Positions 41,001-53,712 are shown, counted from the stretch's first letter. The stretch is DNA of 64,000 nucleotides from Udeniomyces pyricola (GCA_039545295.1 BCIK01000011.1:434537-498536); one strand, 5' to 3'. Translations and numbers: made by a program. The notes: generated from the letters alone by a model not told the origin.

Positions 41001-43103
41001 CTGCGTTCTTCGAAGCTGGGCTGGACCTGAAGAGGGATGTTTTTCCATTGGCCAAAAATCTCGTGTGGAAGGTGCGTTTATTGTCTCTTGCGTCTATAAG
41101 TCCAAGCCGGGAGGAGTTTTGTTCAGCGTTTGTCCATCCGTGAAAGGGTATCTTACGAGCTTGTTGCTTCCTCCCCTCCCCTCCCCCACTTTTCCTCGAC
41201 CGTTCTGCCTCTCTTTCTGTCGATGCGATGGAGCAGAAGAAGGCTAAGGTCTTGGATCCTGTCAAGTCGAGCTCAAAGAATGTCTACTTTCCAACGACAA
41301 GTGAAGGCAAAGAGTAGGTTATTCGATCCTTGGACGCTTTGCCTTGCTTGTTAGCGACAGAGGCTTCGAAGAACCAAGCATTGACTAGTCGATTGCCTTG
41401 TATTCTGTTTTTTGAATCTCTTGTTCAGTATCCTCTATCTCGCGACACTTTGGCATCATCGCTATCCCTACCTTCCACCTCTCCAGACCTTCCTAGCCCA
41501 TATCTCCTCTTCTCCTCAACCCTTCACGACCATCATTCCGTCCTCTCTCCCGGCCATCAAAGCCGAATGGCACGATGCCCTTCTCTGGCTCGTTCGACAT
41601 GATCTCGTCATTGGCGGCGGCACTCGGGTCTTTCTTGTTGCGAGAGCTGAGGTTAAGGAACGGGCGGAACGCATTGTCGCGAGAGGGAGGAAACAAAGCT
41701 CCGATACAGTCGTCGGACCTAATGGAAATTGGGGAGGCAGGTGGGGGGATAGTGTCAGGCAGATGTCGGGAACGGGTTCCGGCAATTCCTCGGTTCGTCA
41801 CCAAAAGAGAACTAGGGAAATGGAGGATTCGTTGATTGGAGATCCGGCGGGGGCCAACGAACTCGTACGTCCTCATGTGACATTTCTCTGTCTTTCCTTG
41901 TTGCTTTCTTTCCCTCTTTCTCGTATCTCTATCACTCTCAATATCGTTCTATCTATTGAAATCCTTCCTCATCCCTCGACTTTGTCTTGTTCGTTGCCTC
42001 ACAGGAGAAGACCTGGATCGATGCCATGGCCTATGGTAAGACTGCGACGGATGTCTCCATCTTCCTGAAGTAGGTCGTTTTGTCCTTCTTTTGCTTTTCT
42101 CTCTCTCTCTCTCTCCTCGGTCGGTTTGGTCGCTATGACATTGAGAAAGACGAAACGATTTCACCAACTTATTCTCATCAAACTTCTTCTCTACTATCGG
42201 TCTTTTCTTCTTTTCTTCTTCTTTTTCTCGTTTCTTCTTTGCGTCGGGGATCAGGATCCACAAGTGGTTTGATGGCAAGACCACGCTACCAGAAATTCAA
42301 TACCGTTTGTGTCCTTTCAACTTTTAACTTTGATTGAACCTTTACCTTCGTCTTTCATGACTCCTGGCCCGATCGAATCCAAATTGCTGACGATCCCTTG
42401 AACTTCCTCCATTCTCCCCTCCTATCCACGAACCTGATCTCTAAACTGCCCTTCCTCCGGCACCCAACGGCTCATCTCTCATCATCTTACTCCTCGAACC
42501 TCTCACTATTCCACCACACACGTACACTCCCTTCTCGTTCCGTTTGCCTCTTCCCTCAATGTCTTCTGACAGGCGAACAAATATCCCGCAAGGATATCAA
42601 GAACGTTCTCAAAGCGTACAAAGAAGACGTGAGTCTTTCCCTCCTCCCCCCCCCCCCGCTTTATATATATATATTACATATGGACTCTTGCGAAGAGAGA
42701 TTTGGATCGCTAAAAGATGTATAAGATTGAGTCTGACATGTTTGTTTCTTGTTGTTGTTGATTTGTCTGGTTGATTGGTTGGGCATGCGTGGTTTGTGGG
42801 GTTTTTCATCGGGTCGGTCATTGTTGGAAATGGTGTCATCGATGGCGGTGGTGGGAACAGATTGTTCTGACGGTCCACCCTTGATCCGGGCTGAGGTGGG
42901 AAGAGATGCAGGTGTCGAGAGACATCGTATTGGGTCGATCATGACGGAAGATGTATGCGTATGAGAGTTATATGGATGGACTCGATGATCACCAGATAGT
43001 GTTCAATCCCAATTTGTACGTGTTCCAAGAAGGTCGATTGATGTGTCATGTGTACAATGAGGGACAATGTATCATGATGGTCTGTGAGTCAGGCATCATA
43101 TAG
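38038..43103 (+). CDS. NPR3: nitrogen permease regulator 3 homolog (SEACIT/GATOR1 subunit)
   Basis: Nine exons: 38038-38225, 38397-40862, 40978-41071, 41237-41313, 41429-41864, 42005-42069, 42255-42304, 42573-42628 and 42996-43103; about 1179 aa. Npr3 with Npr2 and Iml1 restrains TORC1 when amino acids are scarce. N-terminal longin-like segment: PISILLVTSSSDGHSIAFRW. A very long Ser/Pro-rich insert (about 65-460) is followed by LFHLVFVIDQP, LYREVVFKITAALFDAQIREGW and SYLELATRTSPLAFALRTAFTAL, then a Gly-rich acidic insert (about 610-820). The C-terminal part is typical: ILYLATLWHHRYPYL, ALLWLVRHDLVI, ISRKDIKNVLKAY. The inserts make it far larger than yeast Npr3 family cores. The last exon (42996-43103) and its 367-nt intron are uncertain, so the extreme C-terminus may differ. 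Confidence 0.88.
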
Positions 43104-43778
43104 ACGTACACATGCAAGAGTACGCCGATGAGTATGGCCCCTTCGATACTCCGATCCAGACTGCTCTCTACGCGCAAAAGCTGACCAAGTGTTGTTAAGA
43201 GGGGTTCCCATGAACGAAGGGGCGGCCGGAAAGACTGTTTCTTGGTGAGGAATATATCAGATGTAACACGTAGATGAGGGGGTTATACAGGGTCTAATCG
43301 ACATTCTTATGTGCAGAGGACGAAGCAAAAGAACGCGCGTCGACGAGGAACGTGTTTATAGGATGAAATTAAAATGAAAATAAAACAAGAGGAATCATTA
43401 AAAGCAAAGGAAGCAACTTCTATCATGCATGCATGCAAGTCAGACAAACAAGGGATGATGGACAAAAAAAATTCCGGAGAACTATGTGATGCTAGCATAT
43501 ACGGCAGAGGATGTCATGGTTGACGGATGACTAGTCTGATCGGGGTGTTTTTTTGAGGGTGTTTTTGTGTGTGTGTTTTTTTTGTGCTAGAACAAAACGA
43601 ACGAAACGAGAGATAGAGGAAAACTCCGTAGGACTATGATACTCCCTATGCTTACTCCTCTTCCTCCTCCTCCTCCTCCTTCCTCGTCATCGACAATCCA
43701 AGCCTTAACCTCTCCTCTCTCTCTCTCTCTCTCTCCCTCTCTCTCTCTCCCTCTCTCTCTCTCTGTCCCCCAGGTTTT
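43104..43778. other. tail-to-tail gap between NPR3 and amino-acid permease
   Basis: 675 bp with a GT-rich run (about 43550-43585) and the CT tract listed separately. No gene seen. Confidence 0.6.
43711..43764. repeat. CT dinucleotide microsatellite
   Basis: About 54 bp of CT with a few CC interruptions, just beyond the permease stop, so it would be a GA repeat in that 3' UTR. Confidence 0.95.
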
Positions 43779-46700
43779 CTAGAACATCCACTCCCAAACC
43801 TTCTGGGGCCAACCTCTCCAACCCGCCGGGATAGGCTTCACTTTCGCTTGCTCCCTCGCGTCCATCTCGTCCAACTCGGTCCGACCTGTCGAGAAGTCCA
43901 TCTCGTCAAGCGTCACCCATTTCGTCGGTGCGAACCATGACCGGGGACGCGAAGGGTCTCGAACCCCACCAAAGAGTTTCCAGCCGACGTAGCAGGCGAA
44001 GAAGATGGGGAGGGTCACTGGGGGTTTTTTTTTTTTTTAAAAAAAAAAAGGAGGAAAAGGAAAGGGAAAAAAAAAGAGAATCCCAAGAAGTTGAGTATCT
44101 CATCTAACGACCATTCTATTTCTCCTTTCCAAAAAAAAAAAAAAAACCCGAAGAAAAAGAAGAAAAAAAAAAAAAAAAAAAAAACTCACCGTAAGCGGCA
44201 ATGAATTTTGAGGTATCCCATTGACCGTTCATGAAGACGGGGAACCCATTGAGGATGATGACGAGACCCGTAAAGAAGAGACCGGCCCAAGACGCGTACG
44301 GCTGGAAGGGCGCTTTGTATGGTCTTTTTTTACACAACAGCAAGCGATGCGGATAGAAGGGGATGAGAATGCAGAGTTGGGCACAAAACGCGATCAGTCT
44401 AATAAAAAAAAAAGAGAAGCCCGAGAGGGATAGAGAGCGAAGAGAGAGAAATGATGAAAAGGAGTACGCACAGGTCATCACGCGAAAGGTTCTGGTGCTT
44501 CATGCCGTAGTAGAACCGCAAGTAGGCTCCGAGGATAACACACCACCTACAAATCCCCATCGACCAAGATAACGAAGAAAAAAAAAAGAAAAAAAAAAGC
44601 AGCGAAAGAAAGAAACCCAACAACAACAACAACAAGCAAACAAAACAGTGAGCTATTTGTACACCTTTGCAAAGACAAGCGAAAAAAAAAACCATCCCTC
44701 GACCTGATCGTTCGGGTTCGACTTCAAGATTTTCTTCACCCGAGAGGAACTAACGTGATGAGACCCGTAAGAGAGGAGACGGTGTAAAGCCAGTTGAAGA
44801 CCGTTTGGGCCGTAGCGCCGCCGGTGTTGATGTAAGCGAGGAAGCCCCACAAGCCCGTGAAGGAGACAGCCCAAATCGGGAGTCCTCGCTTGGTGCACTA
44901 CGAAAAGGTGAAGACAAAGAGAAGAAAGTAGAAGAAAAAAATGGAAGGGTGGGAGGGTACGGAAGCGTCATAGGCGGATGGATGATGGATGAAGGTGAGC
45001 TGAGAAAAAAAAAAAAAGCTTGATTCCTTTTCCCCCGATTTCGTCCCGCACACTGGAACGCATGCGATCACGAAGCGCACATCAAGGATCCCCAATCATC
45101 CGACGCTCCTTGTAATACTTCACTTACCTTGCGGAAGATTTTGGGTGCCTTACCCTCGAGGGCGAGCGAATAGAGTGTTCGTGAAGAAGCATAAAGATCC
45201 GAGTTTCCTGTATGGGCATGGTAACCCCGAACGTTCAACGCAGACGCCGGTCAGTCGGAAAGAACCCGACAATATTATGGTAGAGGTGGCTCTGAGAGAG
45301 AAAGAAAAGAAAAAAAGCAAAGAGGGGAGTGGCGAGAGAACGAACCGGCACTCCAGGCGGCGATGAGGACAACGGCGTTGATGAGCGAAGACAGGCCCTT
45401 GATGCCTATATAGCCGGATGAGAAAGGGAACATCCAACAAGACAGTAGATGCGAGGATGCCATTGAAACGAGAAAGGAAAGAGGGGCAGAGAGAGAAGTA
45501 GATCAGATTTCTGAAAATTGAGCAAAGGGCCGAGCTCAGGCTACCTAGCTCATCGCTCTTGGTTCTACGCACCGGCATCATGGATAGCAATGACGAAAGG
45601 CGAGACACTGATGGTGTTGCCATCGCCGCTGTTGAGCAACCGAGGGTCGTCGTACGACACAAGGAGCGAAACGACCGCAATCGACACCACATAGAAGCTA
45701 CGAGAAAGAGAGAAGAAATGTGAAAGGTGATGGATAGGCAAGAGGTTTGGTCAACATCAACGCGGTTTCCTCGCCCGATCGCAGTTTGACCTCGCTGGAT
45801 GGATCTCAAAACTTACATCATAATTCTTGAGAATCACAACGAGACGACGATGGAAGAGTGGAGACAAAACGAGGAAAGGAGGAAGCGACATCAGTGTTAA
45901 TCGTTCAGAAAGAAGAGTAAAGATGTATTTGTTCTTCTCCTTGCTGTATCGCAATAGGTAACCTTCTGGAGAAAACAAAGGACAAAACAGAACAAAACCT
46001 CACCGCCAGAAGACCCTTTTTATCGCTTTGGGTACGGTCTTTCTAGGGTTCTCGGCTTCACCGACGGTAACGGCAAGGATCTCGGTTCCGATGTACGAAA
46101 AGGCGGATTGTAAGAAGACGGCCCAAAACGCGACGAATCGACCCCAAGCTCCACCGACGACAATGTCCCCCGTCGAGTATTGTGCGAACGGGCCTGGAGT
46201 CTATTTTACGATGACGACATCAAACAGTGGTAAAGGAGACGAGAGGCAAAGGTGTTGATGCAGAAAGAACGATCAGCGAATGACGCGTGTCCATACATGA
46301 GCCACTAGGGAACCCGCGTGGTTGCGCGATAAGAAAGGGAATACGATGGAACTGGAGGTGATATGCAAGTGTGAAAAAGGCAAGAAAAGGTAATTGGAGA
46401 AACATAAGGAAAGGAGGGAGGGAGAAGGGGGGAAGAAGGGAATCTTTGTCCTACATACAGTCCACTTGGTGAATCCCTGATATCCATCCGTCTCCGGACC
46501 CGCTCCGCAATCGATGGCAATACCTAAGATGACGAGGCCAACGATAGCGAGGATCTTGATAGCGGACGCGATAGATTCCATCTCGCCGTACCACCTCGCG
46601 CCAAGGAGGTTGACGATCATGATGGCAGCAAAGAAGGGCGTGATCCAGACGGCTTGGGCAATGGCGGCTGCGCGGGGCCAGTAGTCGATGACGATGGCGA

Positions 46701-48378
46701 CGGCGACGAGTTCGACGGGAACGGTGATGCCGTAGCAAACGACGTAGTTCCAGCCGTTGGCGAACCCCAACGCAGGCTGTCGAGGAACAAGCAGGAAGAG
46801 GGGGGGGGGAGGAGGGGGAAGCCAAAAGCAATACGGTTAGGAGAGGCGTTCTACTAGACGATTTTGAGTCAGCCATAAGTGAAACTTGGTCCAAAAGAGG
46901 GACATACATCAAGGAACCGACTAAGAGATCGTTCACGACCAGGAAAAAAAAACGAGTGCAAAGGAACGCCGCGGTGACGATGACGAAACCGACAAGGATT
47001 CCAAACACATCAGTGAGAAACAAAGATACAAGGGGTACATGGGAAGGTCCCCTGGTAGAATCAAGTGATTCAAGGTTGTCTTGTGACGTAAGTATGATGG
47101 ATAGTGCTATCCTGGGCTTATACGTACGACGTAAAATGAGTCATACCCCCTGCATCTGGGAAAAGACTACATCACGACCGAACAAGACAAAACCCAAATC
47201 AGATCAGACACTCCGTTTTCTCAAACGAACGCAAAGAAGGGATGGTTGGGACTGACGTAGCCATCTCTCCGAGAGCAATCATGACCGAGTAGACGTTGAG
47301 ACCCATGAAGAGGTATGCCAGCCTGTAGAGGGGCAAGGAAGACAAGAAAGAGAGGAGAAGAGACCTGGATGTCAGAACACTGTTGGAAACTACCACGAGA
47401 GTCAACGAGACATGTATATGCATATATATATATGCATAAAGAAGGGGCCGTACGTAGCTCCAATCGGTCCACCAGCAGCGATGGCTGAGCCGCTACCGAC
47501 AAAGAGACCCGTACCCTATAGATGGATCCAAAATAAGGCGGAGTTCAGCATCTGCAAGCTTCACATCTGAATGACAAGAGAACACTGGAGCGGAGGAAGT
47601 TCAAAGTCTGAAAAAAGGTAGACAGGTCTGGTATGAAGTCGACCTGATATTTGGCCCCCCTCCCTCCGCTGATGACATCCGGATGCTATTTGGTTCTGAG
47701 CACTCACGATAGTTCCGCCCAAAGCGATCAAACTGAGATGTCGAGCCTATAAATCACCATATGAACGGACACCATTAAACCAAGACCCAGGATCGAGGAA
47801 GAAGAAGCAGAAGAAGAAGCTTGTGTTAGAAGACGATGCCGTATCATTCGGGGCCCGGGGATGGGCGGCGCCAGTTGAGGGGATGACTCGTAAGACGAAA
47901 GAAGGAGAGGGATCTTGTTCTATCCTGCTTTTGTGAACCGCACCTTGAGGACACGTTTGACTTTACCGAATTCAGCGCCGTCTTCTGTTTAATTTTTTTA
48001 CAAGTCAAGGATGGGACACAAGAAAGAGAGAAGGGGAAATGAACGATGCGTAAGTCCAATGAGCAGCACGAGCACGCCTGAGACCTCTTCTCCCTTGTGC
48101 CCTTCCAGCCTCTCTCTCTGCCCTGCTGGAATTACACCCGAACACGAACTGTGATCATCGACATCATCCAATCCAACATGGTCCCCTCCATCTCCCGGTG
48201 TCTTGTTTCCTTTGTCATTATCGTCTCCTCCGTCGTAGCTAGGGGGTCCTGCAATTTTCTCCTCGTCGGTCGAGAAGGAGTTGCGGCGGGAGGTAGAGTC
48301 GAGATCGACAAAGGCCGATCGGTTGCGGAAGGCGGGGAGGGTAGGATAGATTTCGGGATGCTGGTCGGCGGAGCTCAT
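43779..48378 (-). CDS. amino-acid permease (YAT/APC family)
   Basis: Seventeen exons on the minus strand: 48378-48150, 47984-47944, 47746-47708, 47515-47454, 47322-47257, 47166-47131, 46920-46908, 46776-46459, 46200-46004, 45825-45817, 45697-45573, 45405-45346, 45207-45128, 44897-44755, 44546-44472, 44323-44190 and 44017-43779; 621 aa, right for fungal plasma-membrane amino-acid permeases with 12 transmembrane segments. Motifs: KARHLSLIALGGTIGTGLFVG in TM1, ATLFPDAGGMTHFTRFLDPA, IKILAIVGLVILGIAIDCGAG, AFSYIGTEILAVTVGEAENP, SSRTLYSLALEGKAPKIF, LPYKAPFQPYASW. The hydrophilic N-terminus (about 76 aa, Asp/Ser-rich) may carry ubiquitination or sorting signals. Exons 7 and 10 are only 13 and 9 nt. 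Substrate cannot be read from sequence. Confidence 0.94.
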
Positions 48379-49118
48379 GGTGGGCAGTGAGGGAAGGGGG
48401 GAGGGCGGGGGGAGGGGGAGGTGTCCACTAGGAGGACAATAAGGATGGATAGAAAGAGAAGCAGGAGGTTGTCGTGAAAGGAGGAAGCTAGGGAAGGGGA
48501 GCGTATATGTGGATTGAAACTGGGCTGGCAGACGATGTGTATGATATGGGATTTCTCAAATTCTGAAGTTTCCGGCTCCCCCCCCCCTTTATTGCATGTT
48601 GCATGTGACATCGATCAGATCACGCGAAAGCACGATCGTTGGTCCATCCCCCTTCACCGGTCCGGCCTTATGTTTTTTTTAAAGTTTGATTTCCTCAAAT
48701 CTATTTCAGTCCTCCCAACGCTTTGGCACTTACTGTTCACCTTGTCATCAGCCTTTGATCCTTTGCTTGGATAGTTTTAACATCACCTTATTCCTTACGC
48801 CATGACTATGATACGTATACCAATCCATATCATCCGCGCAACTCAACAATCCGCAAGCTCAGGAAAAGAAAATGAAAAGCGCAAAAAAAAAAAAGCCGTG
48901 CATAGGGCCAGTTCTGACCCGCAGTCACTTCGGAGACCAATCTCTTTAATTCTCTCGACTCTGAGCTTTCTCCTTCAGCCTCCCCTCCTGCCCTCGTCTG
49001 ACGGATAATTTCATAGAGGCAGAAAAAAAGGGGACAAGGTTGACGGAACATGTCACTTCGTTGATGATTCGGCTATAGGAAATACAATCCGTGCCACAAT
49101 CGATCAGCGAATCAATAA
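48379..49118. other. gap holding permease promoter and GPI2 3' UTR
   Basis: 740 bp. G-rich stretch at 48393-48420 directly upstream of the permease start. No gene seen. Confidence 0.55.
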
Positions 49119-50823
49119 TCATGCTACATTTCGCGGTCGTCTGATCTCGCGGGCGTCAACATCGTTGGCCGTCTCAACTCGAACGATAGGGTTCGCTACG
49201 TCCCAATCTCCCTTGATGACACTAAAGAGAAAGAAGCAAAGAAGAAGCAAGGAATCATAGAGGGTTTGAAGATCGAGATGTCAGCTGTTTGACGAGTCAC
49301 GGTCGAGCAGGTGGTAACGCACACCAAAACAAGACGCTACACTCATAACTGTAGATCTTCTGCAGGGCAATCATATAGAACGAAAGTGAACCAAGTACCT
49401 TTTCTCTGCCCAGTGTCGAACCATGCCAATAGGTCCCCCTACGACGACTCCCAGAAGCAGCACGAGGTAGATCCCCACGGCGAGGTGGGACGATTGCGCC
49501 AGGAGAAGCGAGGCAGTCAGGGCGGAGAGGAGTGCGATTAGAAAGGTGTGAGCCGACTGAGACGTGTGTACATACAAAACAAATCAGAGAGATACAAGGA
49601 CGGGGGCGACAGATGTCAATGAACGAAGCGAAAGGAGCGAGATCGAATGAGCTTTTTTTCTTTCTTTTCTTCCACTTTAATCTTTGTCATGAGATATCGC
49701 GAGAGGGAGACGTAAGAAGGACCTGAAGGAAGTGATTCATGGACTAACCCCAAGACGTTGCCAAAGCGTTGGGGCGAGAGCAAAAAGAACGACGGAGAAG
49801 AGGACGAGCGCAAACACGTCGGTGTTGGTCTCTAGTCGGGACGCCAGAACGACCGAGGCCGAGAGTGTGGACGTGAGTGAAAGGGAGCTTGCAAGGCTAT
49901 TGATATGGGTTGACCAGACCGGCCAAGGGGAGAAGAATTTGGCAAGTTACGTCAGTATACGATGTGATGGCCCCAGCTTCGATAAGTTTGAAAAAAAAAA
50001 GAGGGAGAGAACGAGAAGCCAGAGGAGGAAACCGACTTTCGGGGCCGAGGTTTTCCCCCATAGTCGCCCAAGATGAGCCCTAGTCCTAAGAGGGCGCCAG
50101 CTAGAGGCCAGATGGAGTCGCTTGTGGTAGCCTCGGTGAGGGTCCGTAGGATGGGCGAGAGGCAGTGGAGAAGGAGCAGCGTGATGATGGTTGGACGGAG
50201 CGGGTTGCCACCTGAATGAGAAAACAAAGCGGTTTTGGGACGTTAGGTTAAATCACGTGTATAGTGGCAGTGGTCGCTGCTTCTGATGACGGAGACTGGA
50301 CGCTCATGATGGATGAAGAAACCGATCAAGAGAAGAGGAATGACGGCCTGATCCGACGTACGCTTCAACCCTTCTTCCTTGCGTACCTGCCACCCAAACA
50401 AGCCGTACCCGATCAGTCCCGAGAGGAGGGACGACCAAATGACCATCTCGGAGGCAAGCCGACGTTGGAGGAGCTCGACATAGACTCCGATGAAGATGGC
50501 AGTGGAGGAGATGGGGATCGACAGGACGAGGATCGCCCGGATGATGAGGGGCGAAAGATGGGGGCGTGGGGGAGAGCTGGCTGAAGGAGATGACCGATGG
50601 GTAATGATGGGGGTAGAGGTGGATGGTATGGGTTGTCAGCGTGGGTGGATGGTGATGTGTACGGCAGAATGTAGGCGGCGGAGAGGAGGGAGCGTGAGAG
50701 ATCAAAGGCAAGGGGAGCCTCGTTGAACGAACAAGCTTGTGCGAGGACGGCGTGAAAGGAGGGATGGACATAGTTATCGGGTACGTCCTGACGTCGATAG
50801 AGCTGCTTGGACCATGAGGGCAT
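49119..50823 (-). CDS. GPI2: GPI-GlcNAc transferase subunit Gpi2 / PIG-C
   Basis: Six exons on the minus strand: 50823-50733, 50580-50362, 50211-50037, 49887-49749, 49556-49399 and 49221-49119; 294 aa, matching PIG-C. Gpi2 is a multi-pass ER subunit of the complex that adds GlcNAc to phosphatidylinositol, the first step of GPI-anchor synthesis. Shown by the opening WSKQLYRRQDVPDNYVHPSF (family: KVLY.RQ..PDNYVD..F), LSPILRTLTEATTSDSIW, GLGLILGDYG, SSLSLTSTLSASVVLASRL and the C-terminal IKGDWDVANPIV. Exon 2 extends through a weaker GTACGC to GTACGT at 50361, which the phase of exon 3 requires. Confidence 0.92.
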
Positions 50824-50870
50824 GTGGTGGGGGGGGGGGGGGGGAGTGATTAGGCAGGCATGTATATGTT

Positions 50871-50920
50871 TGTGTATCTATCTATGGATCTGTCTATGGA
50901 TCTATCTATCTATCTATCTG
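50871..50920. repeat. ATCT tetranucleotide repeat
   Basis: Imperfect TATC/ATGG units ending in five perfect ATCT copies. Confidence 0.85.
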
Positions 50921-51041
50921 GATAGCCAGAGGCTAAGAAGAGGTGCTGTCGATGATGTGCGCCTCGATCTGATCCCATCGTTCATGCAACTGTTCATGAT
51001 GCTGCAAGCTGCGACTGGCAACTGTTCATGCTGCAACTGTT

Positions 51042-51073
51042 CATATATATATAATATATATATATATATATTT
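51042..51073. repeat. AT dinucleotide microsatellite
   Basis: About 32 bp of AT with one interruption, flanked on both sides by TGTTCAT. Confidence 0.9.
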
Positions 51074-51212
51074 GTTCATGCTGGCTGATCAGCGCTCACT
51101 TGCAGTCGTCGACGCGAGACGCGTGTGACCGATAATCGATCATCCAGCTTCCTCATCACGTCCAACCATCCAATTCAACCCACCCAAACCCACCTCACCT
51201 CACCCATTCACC

Positions 51213-53712
51213 ATGCCCGACGACTTTTTCGACAGTCCTACCGACTCATCCTCGGCTCCTCCCATCAACACCACCGAACCCGCCCTTGCTCCAGCTCACT
51301 TCTTCCACAAACAACGTCTCCCCAACGCTCCCCCCGGTTCCCTTGCCGCCGCGTCGTCCTCCAAGCGCAAGCGGGACCCTCCATCCGCACCCAATCCTTA
51401 CATTCCTCTCACCCAAGACCAACTCGACAAGAAGCTCGTACGTCTCTCTGTCTTTCTTTCTGTCTGCCTCAGTCCCCTTTTTCTACATGCTCAACCTTTT
51501 CTCCTGTCCTGACGCCCCCCTTTTTCTTATCCCAAACCCTCCTCTTCTTCAGTTTCACCTCAAAAAGTCGCTGCTCGCTGCGGCCAAGAAAGCTCAAACT
51601 TTTGAGACTCAACGCCTCATCAAGAAGGTCAACCAGCTCAAGTCAGTCGTCGCCTCCCTTCTCTCCTTTTGCTTCTTCTCCCCCTCCCCCCTCCCCTTCG
51701 TTCTTCTAGCCGACTTTTCCAAAAACAAAAGTTTTTTTTTTTTGACTCGGAACGTGGGTGGGGGAAAAATGAAGAAATGATTTCTTACCTTGGCCTTTTT
51801 TTCTGTGATGGGACGCGTGTGGAAAAGGAAAAAGGAGGGCACAGCAGCAACGGCTCCTTCGGCTTCCTCCTCCTCGACCACGTCGGCAGTTGCAAGAGAA
51901 ATCACCGAGCTCTCATCCCAACTGGCCTCGCTCAAGGTCCGTCCATCATTCCCCTGTATCTGAACCAGAAAGGCAAACAACAACAACAACAACAAACAAC
52001 AACATACAGCACAAGACAATTGACTGAATCCACGCTGATTGTTCATCCATTCCCTTTCTCCAACATCCGCTGCCGCGCCTTTGTGTAGACCCTTGATCTA
52101 CCGCCCATCATCCTCACCAACCTCCACACGAAGCTAGCTAAACTCCACTTACTCTCCAATCATCCCGATCTTGCCACCCTCCTTCCTCTCCCTCCGAACT
52201 CGTCATCGACGGCGGCGGTGGCGGCCGATGACCAGACGGCGAAAGCGGCGAATCGCGTGTTGTCGTCCAAGTCGTTCGCGGCCGAGATGGGGGCGAGCGT
52301 GATCAAAGTGAAAGGGTGGATGGACCCCGAGTTCAGGGAGAGTGAGAAGGAAAAGGAGAAGATTAAGAAGAGGGAGGAAGGAAAGATGGACAGGGTCACT
52401 AAAGGCGTTCAGGGTGGAAGTGGAGGAGGAGGAGGAGGAAGGAAAGAAGACGTTGATGACGATCAAAACGAACAAGGATCCATCGTCCCACCTCCCATGC
52501 TTTACAACGGCGACGTCTCCGATTCCGAAGGCGATGACGAACAAGAAGCCGGTAGTCAAGCCGACTCTGACGACGACGACAACATCTCTCTGGCCTCTTG
52601 GTCTTCCGGTTCTGTAGCCTCTTTCGATTCCTCCGCCCCTCTTCCTCCTCCTCCTACAACCTCTCGGTCATCTCAGAAACGTTCTACCGCCCGTTCGACC
52701 TCCCGTTCACCTTCCCCTTCGACGACTTCACCTCCAAAGAAGAAGACCAAAGCGATGACGCCGAATGCGGCGGCCGCCGCCGCGGGCGATCGCAAAGCCA
52801 AAGAAAAGAAGAAGAAGGCGATCTCGACCTCGACGTTCTTACCTTCGCTCTCGGCCGGTTACGTCTTTGGAGGGAGTGATTCTGAACCGGAAGCGTTGAG
52901 CGATGAGGAACCGGGAAGGAAGAATCGAAGAGGTCAGAGAGCTAGGAAAGCGTGAGTGTCGTTGGTTTCTCTTAGTCCTTTTCTTGGGAGACTCTACCCT
53001 TTTGGGTTGGATTTTTTTTGGGGGGGAGGAGGAGGGGGAGGACATGCTTGCCCACCATACACATACCGATCGAGGAAGGGGATGTCCTGAGATTGACCAT
53101 GTTTGACTTATATCTACTCACTTGCTTCTTCTCAACACTCTTCCTCCTCCGCCCCCCCCCCCCGCGCCTTCCCTTTCCCTCCGTCTTATCTTCTTCTTCT
53201 TCCATAGGATCTGGGAGAAGAAATACGGTTCAAACGCGAACCATCTCAAAGCGCGTACTGCCGAATTCACCGAAGCGACCCGGGGTCGAGGGGGTGGGAG
53301 TGGAATCGGTCGGGGTGGGGGTGTGACCCATGCGAGTCGAGGGACGCGTTATCGATTGGCGCCTCAACCAGGTCGGATTGGACCGGGTCGAGGTCGGTTC
53401 GATGCGCCGACGACGGGAGATGGAGGTTGGGGTGGACCTGGTTCGGGGTCGGCAGGTGGGGAAGGAGGAGGAGGAGGAGGAGTTGCGACGAGAGGTGGTG
53501 GTGGAGCTGGACGAGGTGGGTTCGGTGGTGTCGGTGCTGGGCGAGGCGGTTTCACAGCGGCTCCTTCTCTTCCTTCTTCGGCGTCGGCAGGTGGAGGTGG
53601 AGGAACGACTGCGGTCAAGAAGGATCTTCACCCTTCTTGGGTCGCCAAGCAGAAGCAGAAGGAGATGATGGCTACCATGGCACCCAAAGGAAAGAAGGTC
53701 GTGTTTGATTGA
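51213..53712 (+). CDS. BUD22: Bud22-family 18S rRNA maturation protein
   Basis: Five exons: 51213-51437, 51553-51641, 51828-51936, 52089-52951 and 53208-53712; 596 aa. Bud22 is a nucleolar factor for small-subunit ribosome assembly. Exons 1-3 give the N-terminal coiled coil (LDKKLFHLKKSLLAAAKKAQ, ETQRLIKKVNQLK). Exon 4 is rich in Lys, Asp/Glu and Ser and contains LPSLSAGYVFGGSDSEPEA. RRGQRARKAIWEKKYGSNAN and LHPSWVAKQKQKE are the conserved C-terminal signatures. Between them lies a Gly-rich segment of about 115 residues with RGG-like units (GRGGG, GGEGGGGGG) that ordinary Bud22 lacks. Exon 3 start is ambiguous between two AG dinucleotides; 51828 keeps the frame. Confidence 0.88.

Larger units (their letters stand above)
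50824..51212. other. divergent promoter region of GPI2 and BUD22
   Basis: 389 bp with a poly-G run (about 50828-50844), an ATCT repeat, several copies of AACTGTTCATG (about 50988-51082) and an AT tract. No ORF. Confidence 0.65.

Noticed and set aside
43711..43764. CRISPR-like or transposon-end repeat
   Set aside because: It is a simple CT microsatellite without spacers or inverted repeats.
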